Assembly (NCBI RefSeq): GCF_001424565.1
Contig: NZ_LMOL01000004.1
Span: 328 to 64,327 of the forward strand
Source: Arthrobacter sp. Leaf141
Lineage (GTDB): Bacteria > Actinomycetota > Actinomycetes > Actinomycetales > Micrococcaceae
Length of the DNA: 64,000 nucleotides
Reading direction: 5' to 3'
This document shows, one piece after another, positions 8,683 to 17,839 of this stretch. The first letter of the stretch is position 1. The number at the start of each line of letters is the position of its first letter. The position numbers and the translations under genes were made by a program. The notes beneath the pieces are model-generated. The model was not told the origin of the DNA and made no database searches. It saw nothing but the letters and a program-made list of their open reading frames with translations.

Positions 8683-10174
8683 CGCGGATGACCTTCTCGT
8701 TCAGGGCCTGCAGGAAATCCGCTGACCAGTGGTCGACGTCGTGCTCCAAAATCTGCTTGCGCATGGACTTCATCCGGCGGGAGGCTTCCCGGGCCGGCAT
8801 GTCCACGGCGGTCATGATGGCGCTCTTGAGGCCGTCAATATCGTGCGGGTTCATCAGCAGCGCCTGCTTGAGCTGGTCCGCCGCCCCGGCGAACTCGCTG
8901 AGGACCAGCGCGCCGTCGTTATTGTTCCGGGCCGTGACGTATTCCTTGGCCACCAGGTTCATCCCGTCCCGCAGCGCGGTGACCAGCATAACGTCCGCGG
9001 CCAGGTACAGGGCCACCATTTCCTCCACCGGGTAGCTGTGGTGCAGGTAGCGGACGGCGGTGTTTTCCAGGGTGTCGTAGGTGCCGTTGATGTGGCCCAC
9101 GGTACCCTCCACCTCTTCGCGGAGCAGGCGGTACTGCTCCACGCGCTCCCGGCTCGGCGAGGCAACCTGGATCAGGGTGGCGTCGGCGACGGAAAGCTTG
9201 CCGTCCGCCAGGAGCTCCTCAAAGGCCTTGAGCCGGTGCCTGATCCCCTTGGTGTAGTCCAGCCGGTCAACACCCAGCAGGATGGTTTTGGGGTTGCCCA
9301 GGTCCTGCCGGATCTGGCGCGCCCGTTCAATGATGTCCGGCCGGCCGGCCAGTTCGCTGATCTGCTGGACGTCGATGGAAATGGGGAACGCCTGGGCGCG
9401 GGCGATGTGCGTGATTTCGCCGTCGCCGTCCTTGACGTGGACCTGCTGCTGCTTGACGCTGGCGCCAAGGAAGCGGCGGGCCGAGCGCATGAAGTTTCCG
9501 GCGTCGCTGGCGCGCTGGAAGCCCACCAGGTCCGCGCCGAGCAGCCCGTCGATGATGGCCTGCCGCCAAGGGAGCTGGGCGAAGATCTCCGGGGGCGGGA
9601 AGGGGATGTGGTTAAAGAATCCGATCCGCAGGTCCGGGCGGACCTTCCGCAGCATCCGTGGCACCAGCTGCAGCTGGTAGTCCTGGACCCAAACGGTGGC
9701 GTTTGTGTCAGCATGGCGGACGACGGCGTCGGCGAACCTTTGGTTGACCTTGCGGTAGGCGTCCCACCAGGTCCGGTGGAACTCCGGGGGTGCGATGACG
9801 TCGTGGTAGAGCGGCCAGAGGGTCGCGTTGGAGAAGCCCTCATAGTAGAGCTCCACCTCGTCGTCGCTGAGCTGGACGGGGACAAGGTCCATGCCGCCGT
9901 GGCTGAACGGTTCCAGCGTTTCGTCGGGGGCACCGTGCCAGCCCACCCAGGCGCCGTCTGTTTTACCCATCATGGGTGCCAGGGCCGTCACCAGTCCACC
10001 GGGGGAGCGACGCCACCCCGAGCCGTCGTCGCCGTTGTCGCCCGGAGCGCAACGGTCCACCGGCAGCCTGTTGGACACCACCATAAAGTCGTATTTCGTG
10101 GCGTCGCCGTGCGCGGAACCGGTGGTTCCTGGCCGGGATTTGGCGGCGGATTTGTCCTGGACGGGTGATTGCAT
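8672..10174 (-). CDS. otsA: Trehalose-6-phosphate synthase
   Basis: A 500-residue GT20 glycosyltransferase. Conserved blocks are FMVVSNRLPVD and SGWRRSPGGLVTAL in the N-terminal lobe, WVQDYQLQLVPRMLR, FFNHIPFPPPEIF, LLGVDRLDYTKGI (nucleotide-sugar binding) and LRDGMNLVAKEYV in the C-terminal lobe. The first 25 residues are poorly conserved and low in complexity. AGGGGG lies 5 nt before the ATG. It is the first gene of the otsA-otsB operon and diverges from the DsbA-like gene. Products serve as an osmolyte and stress protectant. Confidence 0.94.
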   Translation of the reverse strand: MQSPVQDKSAAKSRPGTTGSAHGDATKYDFMVVSNRLPVDRCAPGDNGDDGSGWRRSPGGLVTALAPMMGKTDGAWVGWHGAPDETLEPFSHGGMDLVPVQLSDDEVELYYEGFSNATLWPLYHDVIAPPEFHRTWWDAYRKVNQRFADAVVRHADTNATVWVQDYQLQLVPRMLRKVRPDLRIGFFNHIPFPPPEIFAQLPWRQAIIDGLLGADLVGFQRASDAGNFMRSARRFLGASVKQQQVHVKDGDGEITHIARAQAFPISIDVQQISELAGRPDIIERARQIRQDLGNPKTILLGVDRLDYTKGIRHRLKAFEELLADGKLSVADATLIQVASPSRERVEQYRLLREEVEGTVGHINGTYDTLENTAVRYLHHSYPVEEMVALYLAADVMLVTALRDGMNLVAKEYVTARNNNDGALVLSEFAGAADQLKQALLMNPHDIDGLKSAIMTAVDMPAREASRRMKSMRKQILEHDVDHWSADFLQALNEKVIRDDT

Positions 10175-10353
10175 TGCGGCCCCCTGGGGTTGCTTGTGCT
10201 CTCAGGCAACCCTAACGGGGCGGGGTCATCCGTGCTATTCATCCGTTGGGCAACCCGGCGGAATGGTTGAAAGCGCAAGCTCCCAGCTTTCTCCCCTAAA
10301 ATGGTGGAGTTGCCACTGAGTGGTCCCCCCACGTCGATCGACCCAAGGAACAC

Positions 10354-11229
10354 ATGAGCCCCGCAAATGAAGTACGGAAGTCCAAGGCTGAGCGCACCGC
10401 GGAGGCGCGCGAGAAGGCCCGGATGATCCGCGAAGCCCAGCTGAAGAAGGAGCGGCGGAACAAGCTGCTGATCGGCTGGGGCATCGTCGCGGCCGTGGTG
10501 GCCATCCTGGTCATCGTGGGGCTGGTGGTCACCACCTCGCTCAAGCAGAACACGCCGATCGCGGACCAGGGACCGGTCCCCACCAGCGCCAACACCAACG
10601 GCGGCGTGACCCTGCTGGCGAACACCGGGGTCAAGGCCGCCGACGGCGGCTCCGTGGACATGGCCAACCTGCCGGCCAAGCCCGAGACCCTGCCCAGCCC
10701 GCTGGTCGCCCCCGGCGCCGAAGCCGAGACCGGCCAGCCCGTCAAGGTTGTTGCGTACGTTGACTTCATCTGCCCCGTCTGCAAGCGGTTCGAGGACACC
10801 TACAACGAGGCCCTCACCGGGCTCCGCAACGAAGGCAAAATCTCCCTCGAATACCGCCCGCTGGGCTTCCTGGACCGCCAGTCCAGCACCAACTACTCCT
10901 CACGTGCCGCCAACGCCGCCGCTTGCGTCGCGGACAAGGCTCCGGACAAGTACGGCGAATACGTGGACACCCTTTTCACTAACCAGCCCGCTGAAGGTGG
11001 CGCCGGCCTTTCCGATGACAAGCTGAAGTCCCTGGCCAGCGACATCGGCGCGGACATCGGCAGCTGCGTGGACGACAAAACGTTCCGCCCGTACGTCAAG
11101 TACGCCACCGGCCTGGCCGCCAACACCGGCATCAGCGGCACGCCCACCATCTTTGTGGACGGCAAGCAGTGGGACGGTACCACCGACCTGAATGCCGACA
11201 TCCAGGCTGCGATCGACGCCAAGGCCTGA
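10354..11229 (+). CDS. Membrane-anchored DsbA-like thiol oxidoreductase
   Basis: A 291-residue protein with a charged cytoplasmic N-terminus (1-37), a single membrane helix at about 39-62 and an extracytoplasmic thioredoxin-fold domain. The active site CPVC is at 140-143 (YVDFICPVCKRFED), and the cis-proline loop is GTPTIFVDG near the C-terminus. It matches the actinobacterial DsbA/DSBA_2 thioredoxin family and probably forms disulfides in exported proteins. Two further cysteines (in AAACVAD and GSCVDD) may form a structural disulfide. AAGGA precedes the ATG by 6 nt. A strong intrinsic terminator follows at 11250-11282. Confidence 0.88.
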   Translation: MSPANEVRKSKAERTAEAREKARMIREAQLKKERRNKLLIGWGIVAAVVAILVIVGLVVTTSLKQNTPIADQGPVPTSANTNGGVTLLANTGVKAADGGSVDMANLPAKPETLPSPLVAPGAEAETGQPVKVVAYVDFICPVCKRFEDTYNEALTGLRNEGKISLEYRPLGFLDRQSSTNYSSRAANAAACVADKAPDKYGEYVDTLFTNQPAEGGAGLSDDKLKSLASDIGADIGSCVDDKTFRPYVKYATGLAANTGISGTPTIFVDGKQWDGTTDLNADIQAAIDAKA

Positions 11230-11249
11230 TCCGCCCGAAGTACCCAAGG

Positions 11250-11282
11250 CCCGCTCCCGGTTTTCTCCGGGGGCGGGTTTTT
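11250..11282 (+). terminator. Intrinsic terminator of the DsbA-like gene
   Basis: CCCGCTCCCGG (11250-11260) pairs with CCGGGGGCGGG (11267-11277) with one G-U pair, a 6-nt loop and a TTTTT tail. Confidence 0.9.
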
Positions 11283-11377
11283 GCGCAGGGCCTGCCGGAC
11301 GCAAGCGTTTTTACCACCGGTGGGACTTTGGGCTACCCTTATCCAGTGCCGTTCAGGCGTTGCCCCATTGGGGGTGT

Positions 11378-11454
11378 GCCTCCTTAGCTCAGTTGGCCAG
11401 AGCACCGCTCTTGTAAAGCGGGGGTCGTCGGTTCGAATCCGACAGGAGGCTCCA
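11378..11454 (+). tRNA. tRNA-Thr (anticodon UGU)
   Basis: A complete cloverleaf with CCA encoded. The acceptor arms GCCTCCT (11378-11384) and AGGAGGC (11444-11450) pair perfectly; the anticodon stem CCGCT/AGCGG encloses the loop CTTGTAA, with anticodon TGT at 11412-11414; the T-loop is GTTCGAATC. Position 73 is T and CCA is 11452-11454. It reads ACA and wobble ACG threonine codons. Confidence 0.97.
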
Positions 11455-11458
11455 ACGG

Positions 11459-11505
11459 AGCCCTCCGTTCCGGCGATTCTGCCGGAACGGAGGGCTTTTC
11501 CTTTT
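11459..11505 (+). terminator. Intrinsic terminator after tRNA-Thr
   Basis: Two 16-nt arms (11459-11474 and 11481-11496) pair perfectly around a 6-nt loop and are followed by TTTTCCTTTT. Confidence 0.93.
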
Positions 11506-11597
11506 CCCGGAAGCAGCCGGTCCCGCTGGTGCCCGATCCTGTCCGGCAATGTGGGCTAGGGTCAGTGCAACAAACCTTCGTGAAGGGTCGCCACCGG

Positions 11598-12920
11598 ATG
11601 TCCGTGCGCACCGGGCGAAGGGTGCCGCCGGTACCCGCAGCCCGGCAAAGTTTCGCTGACTGGGCCTTTTTTGTGCTCGGCGGCGTGTCAGCCGTCTGGC
11701 TTGCCGCCGTCCTGGTCCGGGAGAGCTTCCTCTTCGGCTGGTGGCAGTTGCTCTTCCTCGTGGGGTTCTGGGTGGCGCTTGCCTACCTGGTGCTGCCCCG
11801 GCTGCACAGCATCCTGACCCGGATCTACGTCCCCGACTACTTCATCGGCCGGGCCCGGACCAGCGACGGGTTGCTGGGCGACCCGGTCAACCTCGCCCTC
11901 CTCGGCTCCGAAGCCCAGCTCCACACCGCCATGCAGGGCGCCGCGTGGATCCGTGCCGACGACCTGTCGTTCCGGACCGGGTTCCGCATTGTGAAGTCCA
12001 CCGTCCTGCGGCGCAGCTACCTGGCCGCGCCCGTCAGCCCGCTCCTTCTGTTTAGCCGCAGGCAGGACTTCGCGTACCAGCAGGAAGTGGACGGCAGCCC
12101 CGGCAAACGACACCATGTCCGGTTCTGGCGCGCCCCCGCGGGGTGGTTGCTGCCCGGCGGCATCAGCGCCGATTGGCTCGCCGCCGGCACCTATGACCGG
12201 AGCGTGGGCTTTTCGCTTTTTACGCTGCAGGTCACCCACAAGATCGCGCCGGACACCGATGTGGAACGGGACCATATCGTGGCTACTGTCCTTGCCGCGC
12301 AGGGGGACGCGACGGTGAGCGTCATCCGCGATTTTTCCACCGGATACCACGCGCGCAACGGCGGCGGCGATGCCATAGTTACCGACGGCGACCTGCCCAT
12401 CCTTGACCTGCGCCAGCTGGCTGCCGGCACCGCGGAGCCTGACCAGGGCACGGACAGCCGCGACCGGCGCCCCGCGCCGGTGGTGGTGGGCGCGGTCATG
12501 ACCGCCGTCAGCGCGCTCGCCTCGATCCTCACCGGCATCGTGCAGCTGCTGGACGCGCCCATCACCGCCGCCGACACCGACCCTGGACTGGGTCCGCTCG
12601 CCACCGTGGTGGTACAGGTCGCGGCGTCCGCCGTGATCGCCGTGGGAGTGGTGATGGCGCTGCTCGCCTGGCGGGTCTTCCTGGGCAGTGCCCGGGCCAG
12701 GTCCACCGTGATGCTGCTCAGCGTGCTCTCCATCGCAGCCCTCGTCACCGCGTCTGAGTCCGGCAACCCGGATGACGTGCGGCAGAACCTGTGGAGCGTG
12801 GCGCTGACGGTGCTGGTGCTCCTGGCGCTCTCCAGCGACAGGGCAACCACCTACGTGAACCGCCGGCGCAAGGCGCCCAAACGGATCTCGGGGCTGCCCG
12901 GCGGAACGGCCCCGTTCTAG
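11598..12920 (+). CDS. LssY C-terminal domain membrane protein
   Basis: A 440-residue integral membrane protein. Two membrane helices lie at the N-terminus (around WAFFVLGGVSAVWLAAVLV and WWQLLFLVGFWVALAYLVL), followed by the LssY_C domain (from about RARTSDGLLGDPVNLALLG to the VTHKIAPDTDVERDHIVATV region), then three or four C-terminal helices. LssY_C is named after a type II-associated protein of Legionella, but its activity is not established. I start at the ATG at 11598 because a TAGGGT -10 box at 11557-11562 would start the transcript near 11569, downstream of an earlier in-frame ATG at 11529. AGGG lies about 10 nt before this ATG. Confidence 0.75.
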   Translation: MSVRTGRRVPPVPAARQSFADWAFFVLGGVSAVWLAAVLVRESFLFGWWQLLFLVGFWVALAYLVLPRLHSILTRIYVPDYFIGRARTSDGLLGDPVNLALLGSEAQLHTAMQGAAWIRADDLSFRTGFRIVKSTVLRRSYLAAPVSPLLLFSRRQDFAYQQEVDGSPGKRHHVRFWRAPAGWLLPGGISADWLAAGTYDRSVGFSLFTLQVTHKIAPDTDVERDHIVATVLAAQGDATVSVIRDFSTGYHARNGGGDAIVTDGDLPILDLRQLAAGTAEPDQGTDSRDRRPAPVVVGAVMTAVSALASILTGIVQLLDAPITAADTDPGLGPLATVVVQVAASAVIAVGVVMALLAWRVFLGSARARSTVMLLSVLSIAALVTASESGNPDDVRQNLWSVALTVLVLLALSSDRATTYVNRRRKAPKRISGLPGGTAPF

Positions 12921-13030
12921 CTGCGCAGGCCTTGCCCGGGGCCAGCCCTGCGCCGCGCTTTCCCTTCCCGGGACGCACCTTCCGGCGGTACTCTGGGACC
13001 CGCCAGCACCACGACCGGACAGGAGTGCCA

Positions 13031-13453
13031 ATGCCCAAGACCGGCAAGAACCACCACGCCCTGAAGAAGGAGCTGCCGTCCACCCTGCAGCGCTCCGGCC
13101 AGGAAGCCCAGGACACTTTCGCCAAAACCTACGACTCGGCCATGGAGTCCTACAACGACGAAGGCCGCGCCGCGCGGACGGCGTTCGCCGCCCTCAAGCA
13201 CAGCCACGAAAAGATGGCCGACCATTGGGAGCCCAAAGCGGAGAACGGCCCGTCGGACGAACGGGCGGAGCAGGGCGGTTTGTCGGATAAACCCACAGCC
13301 GGCGGTGTGGACGCCAACGCCTCCAAGGCCCACCTCTATAAGCTCGCGAAGGAACTCGACGTCGCCGGCCGCTCCACCATGGGCAAGGACCAACTGGTCC
13401 AGGCCCTACGGAAAGCCAACGACGCCGCCACGCGCAGGGCCAGCGGCGGCTAG
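13031..13453 (+). CDS. ChaB-family protein with Rho-N-like C-terminal segment
   Basis: A 140-residue protein. The first 65 residues match ChaB (LPSTLQRSGQEAQDTFAKTYDSAMESY... ALKHSHEKMADHW), and the last 35 (KAHLYKLAKELDVAGRSTMGKDQLVQALRKAN) form a SAP/Rho-N-terminal-like helix-extended-loop-helix likely to bind nucleic acid. A charged, probably flexible linker joins the two. ChaB was named as a cation-transport regulator, but its role in actinobacteria is unclear. AGGAG precedes the ATG by 5 nt and TACTCT (about 12989) is a plausible -10. Confidence 0.85.
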   Translation: MPKTGKNHHALKKELPSTLQRSGQEAQDTFAKTYDSAMESYNDEGRAARTAFAALKHSHEKMADHWEPKAENGPSDERAEQGGLSDKPTAGGVDANASKAHLYKLAKELDVAGRSTMGKDQLVQALRKANDAATRRASGG

Positions 13454-13561
13454 CGGTTCCCAGCTGACCAGGGCGCCCCGCCAACTGGCCCTTGCCGTTC
13501 CGCCCGCCAGGGTGTCGAATCAGAAGACACATGTGGGCCGGCTTGGACGCCAGGAGGAACA

Positions 13562-13594
13562 TTGTCCGCCATTTCCTGCACGGCACTGCAATGA
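13562..13594 (+). CDS. Possible 10-codon leader peptide of the MFS gene
   Basis: A TTG 4 nt after AGGAGG (13552-13557) opens a ten-codon frame (LSAISCTALQ by the standard code) ending in TGA at 13592-13594. The stop overlaps the MFS ATG as ATGA, the classical arrangement for translational coupling. Nothing but position supports expression; it may be fortuitous. Confidence 0.3.
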   Translation: MSAISCTALQ

Positions 13595-14886
13595 ACCCGG
13601 CCGCCCAAAAGATCCAGCGCATCTACCTCACGCTGACCCTGGGCAACACCCTTGCGGCCTCGTTCATCTGGGGCATCAACACCCTCTTCCTGCTGGATGC
13701 CGGCCTCAGCAACCTGGAGGCCTTCGCCGCCAATGCGTTCTTCACGGCCGGGATGGTCCTCTTCGAGGTGCCCACCGGCGTCATCGCCGACGGCTGGGGC
13801 CGGCGCACCTCATTCCTGCTCGGGACGTTGACGCTGGCCGTATCGACCTTCCTGTACTACCTGCTGTGGCAGTGGTCCGCGCCGTTCTGGTGGTGGGCCG
13901 CCGTGTCCGTCCTGCTTGGCCTCGGGTTCACGTTCTTTTCCGGGGCCGTTGAGGCCTGGCTGGTGGACGCGCTGCGCTTCTCCGGATACGACGGTGACCT
14001 GGAGGCAGTGCTGGGCCGCGGACAGATGGTCTCGGGCATCGCCATGCTGGCCGGATCCGTGGCCGGCGGCGTCCTGGCGCAGGCCACCAACCTGGGCGTC
14101 CCCTTCCTGGTCCGCGTGGCGGTGCTGCTGGCCCTGTTTGCCGTGGCCCTGCGGCTGATGCACGACGTCGGCTTCACACCCGAGCGCTCTCCGCACCCGA
14201 TCCGGGCCACGCGGGCTGTGCTGAAGGCATCCGTGGACGGCGGGCTGAAGAATCCGCCGGTCCGCTACATGATGCTTGCCGCACCCTTCACCGAAGGTGT
14301 CGGCTTCTACGTTTTTTACGCGCTGCAGCCCTACCTGCTGCAGCTGTTCGGTGACCCCCGTGCCTACGCGGTGGCCGGGCTGGCCGCGGCCATCGTGGCT
14401 GGAGCGGATGTGGTGGGCGGGTGGATGGCCCCGCGGGTCCGGCGCCTGGTCCGGCGGCGCACCACCATCCTGATCGCCAGCAACGTCATCAGCTCCGTGA
14501 TCCTGGTGGTGCTGATGGTCACCGCCAACTTCTGGGTGGCGCTGGCCCTCCTGGCGCTCTGGGCCGTGGTGGGGTCCGCAGGCACCCCCGTCCGGCAGGC
14601 CTACCTCAACGACATGATCGAATCCAGGCAGCGCGCCACAGTCCTCAGCTTCGATTCGCTGATGGGGTCCGTCGGGGGCGTGGCGGTACAGCCTGCCCTG
14701 GGCCGCACGGCCGACCTGTACGGTTACCCGGCGTCCCTCGCCGTGGGCGGTGCCGTCCAGCTGCTGGCCGCCCCCTTCATTTTCCTCAGCCGCCGGCAAC
14801 GCGCTGCTGCTGATGTCCGGACCGAGCCGGCACCGGACACGGACGCAACGGCAGGGACCGACGCCGGAACGGCACCTGCGCCTTGA
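13591..14886 (+). CDS. MFS transporter
   Basis: A 431-residue, about 12-helix major facilitator protein. The loop 2-3 motif appears as GVIADGWGRRTSF, and the second half contains GGWMAPRVRRLVRRR. The C-terminal 30 residues are Ala/Thr/Asp-rich. The substrate is unknown. The start is uncertain. An ATG at 13591 directly precedes conserved sequence, but the only good Shine-Dalgarno, AGGAGG at 13552-13557, is too far upstream. It is placed instead for a TTG at 13562 that opens a 10-codon ORF whose TGA overlaps this ATG. An in-frame ATG at 13531 would add 20 residues. Confidence 0.82.
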   Translation: MNPAAQKIQRIYLTLTLGNTLAASFIWGINTLFLLDAGLSNLEAFAANAFFTAGMVLFEVPTGVIADGWGRRTSFLLGTLTLAVSTFLYYLLWQWSAPFWWWAAVSVLLGLGFTFFSGAVEAWLVDALRFSGYDGDLEAVLGRGQMVSGIAMLAGSVAGGVLAQATNLGVPFLVRVAVLLALFAVALRLMHDVGFTPERSPHPIRATRAVLKASVDGGLKNPPVRYMMLAAPFTEGVGFYVFYALQPYLLQLFGDPRAYAVAGLAAAIVAGADVVGGWMAPRVRRLVRRRTTILIASNVISSVILVVLMVTANFWVALALLALWAVVGSAGTPVRQAYLNDMIESRQRATVLSFDSLMGSVGGVAVQPALGRTADLYGYPASLAVGGAVQLLAAPFIFLSRRQRAAADVRTEPAPDTDATAGTDAGTAPAP

Positions 14887-14987
14887 CCGTTTCCGGCGGG
14901 TGCCGGGCAGGGGCAGCCGCGGCAGAGTTAATCGCCGGGAGACGGGGACGAAACGCGGCCACAACAATCGCTGCGTAGGTTGGGCGC

Positions 14988-15194
14988 ATGACAGCTCACA
15001 ACGCAGGCCGGCTCCTTGACTGGCTTCGGGACGTCTTTACCTACGAATCCCCGGACCGCGCCGCCGACGCCATGGCCGACGCGACCCGCTGGGGCTGGTT
15101 GCCGGCGCTCAGCGGTGTGGCCGCCGGTGCGCACCACGCGAGGGCAAGCCATCACGGCGGCCTGGAGCCCGAAAACAGTCGTGGATTGGCCTGA
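14988..15194 (+). CDS. Small hypothetical protein
   Basis: A 68-residue frame with Trp and His residues (LLDWLRDVFTYESPDRAADAMADATRWGWLPAL) that I do not recognise. It has no signal peptide; residues 35-50 are moderately hydrophobic. There is no Shine-Dalgarno, but TAGGTT lies exactly 6 nt before the ATG, as in several probable leaderless genes in this window. It lies between the MFS gene and an AMIN-like secreted protein. It may be spurious. Confidence 0.35.
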   Translation: MTAHNAGRLLDWLRDVFTYESPDRAADAMADATRWGWLPALSGVAAGAHHARASHHGGLEPENSRGLA

Positions 15195-15495
15195 CGACGT
15201 GGCATCGGAACGGCCCCAGGTGATACTTGCGCCACTGCTTTAACACCTGTCCCGTGCCGGCGGAACGTGTGGTTTTTGCTGCCGGCCGGCGTCGTTACCT
15301 GCCATAACGGCGCGGGTGCCGAAACGACATCAAACGGATGACGGCGGGGCAAATTTCCGGTCTTGATGCATGGTGGCGTGATGCTGGGGAAGCTTCGCTA
15401 ACGGTTGCGCGCCGAAGCGGAAACAAGCCTGTTTTCCGGGTCTGGAGGCTCCTAGCCTTGAGCTATCCACCCGCTCCTCACCCAGGAAAACGACA
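15195..15495. other. Intergenic region without a recognisable gene
   Basis: I see no convincing ORF. The region holds a small CGTTA/TAACG inverted repeat (15293-15309) and a TAGCCT box (15453-15458) that may serve as the -10 of the following secreted-protein gene. Confidence 0.4.
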
Positions 15496-16044
15496 ATGAA
15501 AAAACTATCAATCTGGCTCACCGCGCTTCTCATCGCGGCAGGGCTGGGCATCATCATCCCGGGGCCAGCCTCGGCAGCTACATCGTATTGCGGCCTCACT
15601 TGGGGGTCATTGGCCAAGGCAGCTCCTGACACCGGCGCAGGGTCCGTCACCAACGTCCGCTCCGGCCGTCAGGCCTGCTACGACCGGCTGGTGATCGACC
15701 TCAATGGCCGGACGGACGGCTACAGGGTTGAGTACGTTAGTGTCATCACCAGCGACGGCAAGGGAGAGGTAATACCCGTCAGGGGCGGTGCCCGGCTGCG
15801 GATCGTTGCCCTGGCTCCTGCCTACAACGACTCCGGGTCCGCCACCTATCTGCCGGCCAACCCGAAGGAAGTAGTCAACGTGGCCGGTTACCAGACCTTC
15901 CGCCAGGTGGTCTGGGCCGGAAGCTACGAGGGCCAGACAACTCTGGGCCTGGGCGTTCGTGCCAGGCTTCCGTTCCGGGCCTTCACCCTGGTCGGTCCGG
16001 GCGGCGGGTCCCGCCTGGTGATCGACGTGGCACACTTCTGGTGA
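15496..16044 (+). CDS. Secreted AMIN-like domain protein
   Basis: A 182-residue exported protein. The signal peptide is MKK, then a hydrophobic core (LSIWLTALLIAAGLGIII) and a PASAA cleavage site near residue 28. The mature part matches the actinobacterial AMIN-like family: ACYDRLVIDLNG, a GYRVEYV strand, VRGGARLRIV, a conserved VNVAGYQTFRQVVWAG segment and a C-terminal GSRLVIDVAHFW. AMIN domains bind cell-envelope glycans in other proteins, so a wall or envelope location is plausible, but function is not shown. Cys32 and Cys57 may form a disulfide. A hairpin terminator follows at 16086-16125. Confidence 0.82.
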   Translation: MKKLSIWLTALLIAAGLGIIIPGPASAATSYCGLTWGSLAKAAPDTGAGSVTNVRSGRQACYDRLVIDLNGRTDGYRVEYVSVITSDGKGEVIPVRGGARLRIVALAPAYNDSGSATYLPANPKEVVNVAGYQTFRQVVWAGSYEGQTTLGLGVRARLPFRAFTLVGPGGGSRLVIDVAHFW

Positions 16045-16085
16045 GCCTGTCCCGCCCGGCGTAAATTCCCCGGTATGACCACAGA

Positions 16086-16125
16086 AAAGGTGCCGCAGCC
16101 CCGAACCAGGGACCGCGGCACCTTT
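16086..16125 (+). terminator. Stem-loop terminator after the AMIN-like gene
   Basis: AAAGGTGCCGC (16086-16096) and GCGGCACCTTT (16115-16125) pair perfectly over 11 bp. The A and T bases at the stem base let it act from either side. The remainder of the 240-nt gap up to the permease stop shows nothing else clear. Confidence 0.75.
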
Positions 16126-16285
16126 CGTTGCGTACTGCCGATGGATTGGAAACATGATGCGACGCGGTTTTGGTCCGGCGGTGGATCAACGGGAGCCAGC
16201 TGGAACAGGCAGGCGCGGGCTGGCAGGGCGTCCGGGTCCAGGTCGGGCTGGCTTGCGGGGCCCTACCGCGATGGTGCCGCAGTTC

Positions 16286-17839
16286 CTACTCCGGGACCAC
16301 CAGGGCCGGCGTGTCACGCCGGAGCGTCTCGCCGCGGAAGAACCCGGGCCGCACCTTAGCCATGACCAGCATAAACACGGCGCCCAGCGCCAGGATGCCG
16401 ATGCCGAGGATAAACACCAGGCCCACCCCGAACACCTCGGAGCCGCTGCCGAATTCGGGCGCCCAGCTGTCGGCAGCGGTCTGGAGGAACACCACAAACA
16501 GGCCCACGCCGCCCAGGACCGGGCAGAGCAGCCGAAGGACGAAGTGGCGGACGCTGCTGAAAACGCTGTGCCGGAAGTACCAGGCGCAGGCCAGGGCGGT
16601 CAGGCCGTAGTAGAAGCAGATCATCAGCCCCAGGGCCAGGATGGTGTCATTGAGGACATTTTCGCTGACCACGTGCATCACGGCGTAGAAGCCCGCCGAG
16701 ACGATGCCGGCGGCGATGGTGGCGTAGCCCGGCGTCGCAAATTTGCGGCTGATGCGGCTGAACGGCTGCGGCATGGCGCCGTAATGGCCCATTGCCAGCA
16801 GGCTGCGCGAAGGGGACATAAACGTGGACTGCAGGGATGCAGCCGAGCTGGACAGCACGGCCAGCGACATCAGGATGGCAAAGGGGCCCATGATGGGTGA
16901 GGCCAGGGCCGTGAAGATGTTCTCGTGGATGTCGGCGTTGTTCAGGCCGTTGCCGGTGTCCCCGACGCCGGCAAACATCATGGTGGCGATGCTCACCACC
17001 AGGTAGATGCCCAGGACGATGACGGCCGTAAGGGTGCCGGCCAGTCCCGAGGTCCGCTTGCCGTTGGCGGTTTCCTCATTGACCGTCAGGCAGACGTCCC
17101 AGCCCCAGTACACAAAGATGGACAGCGAGATGCCGGCGGCGATCTGGCCGAACGTCTCGATTTTGGTGACGTCGAACCATTCCCAGCTGAAGGGGATGGC
17201 GGTTTCGGAGGTGGACCAGTTGGCGAAGGCCATCCCCACAAACAAGCCCAGGACCACCAGTTGGAAGCCCACCAGGCTGTACTGCACCACTTTCGTGGTG
17301 TGCATGCCGCGGTAGCTGACCCAGACCGCAAGAGCCACAAAGACGAAGCAGGTCATTACGTTGACAGCCTTGTTCCCCGCGAGGTCGGCGAGGTCGGGGG
17401 AGCCCGTCACCTGGGAAAGGAAGAGGTAGAAGAAGTCGACGGCGACGCCGGCCAGGTTGGAGAGCACAATGATGTTGGCCGCCAGGAGGCCCCAGCCGCC
17501 CATCCAGCCCACCCAGGGGCCAAACGCCTTGGTCACCCAGGTGAAGGTGGTGCCGCTGTCCGGCGAGTCGGCGTTGAGCTCCCGGTAGGCCAGGGACACC
17601 AGGATCATGGGGATGAATCCGATGAGGAAGATGACGGGCAGCTGCAGGCCGGCCTCATTCACGGTAGGGCCCAGGGCGCTGGTCAGGGTGTAGGCCGGGG
17701 CGATGGTCGAAATGCCCAGGACAACCACGGCCAGGAGTCCCAGCTGGCCGCCCTTGAGGCCTTTGGCGGAGACGCCGGCGTCTCCGGAGGCGGGCGCGTT
17801 GCCGGGGGACTTGGCGCTGGTGCGGGTGGTCTCTGTCAT
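16286..17839 (-). CDS. APC-family amino acid permease
   Basis: A 517-residue, about 12-helix transporter of the amino acid-polyamine-organocation superfamily. The first helix carries LGISTIAPAYTLTSALGP, and the second motif is PDSGTTFTWVTKAFGPWVGWMGGW, both characteristic of the family. The first 25 residues are a Ser/Ala/Gly-rich cytoplasmic tail, and a C-terminal tail follows the last helix. The substrate could be an amino acid or amine and cannot be assigned. It is monocistronic and divergent from dps. Confidence 0.85.
   Translation of the reverse strand: MTETTRTSAKSPGNAPASGDAGVSAKGLKGGQLGLLAVVVLGISTIAPAYTLTSALGPTVNEAGLQLPVIFLIGFIPMILVSLAYRELNADSPDSGTTFTWVTKAFGPWVGWMGGWGLLAANIIVLSNLAGVAVDFFYLFLSQVTGSPDLADLAGNKAVNVMTCFVFVALAVWVSYRGMHTTKVVQYSLVGFQLVVLGLFVGMAFANWSTSETAIPFSWEWFDVTKIETFGQIAAGISLSIFVYWGWDVCLTVNEETANGKRTSGLAGTLTAVIVLGIYLVVSIATMMFAGVGDTGNGLNNADIHENIFTALASPIMGPFAILMSLAVLSSSAASLQSTFMSPSRSLLAMGHYGAMPQPFSRISRKFATPGYATIAAGIVSAGFYAVMHVVSENVLNDTILALGLMICFYYGLTALACAWYFRHSVFSSVRHFVLRLLCPVLGGVGLFVVFLQTAADSWAPEFGSGSEVFGVGLVFILGIGILALGAVFMLVMAKVRPGFFRGETLRRDTPALVVPE

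Noticed and set aside
8729..10168. A 479-codon plus-strand frame opposite otsA
   Set aside because: The otsA frame has full catalytic motifs; the opposite frame is a high-GC artefact.
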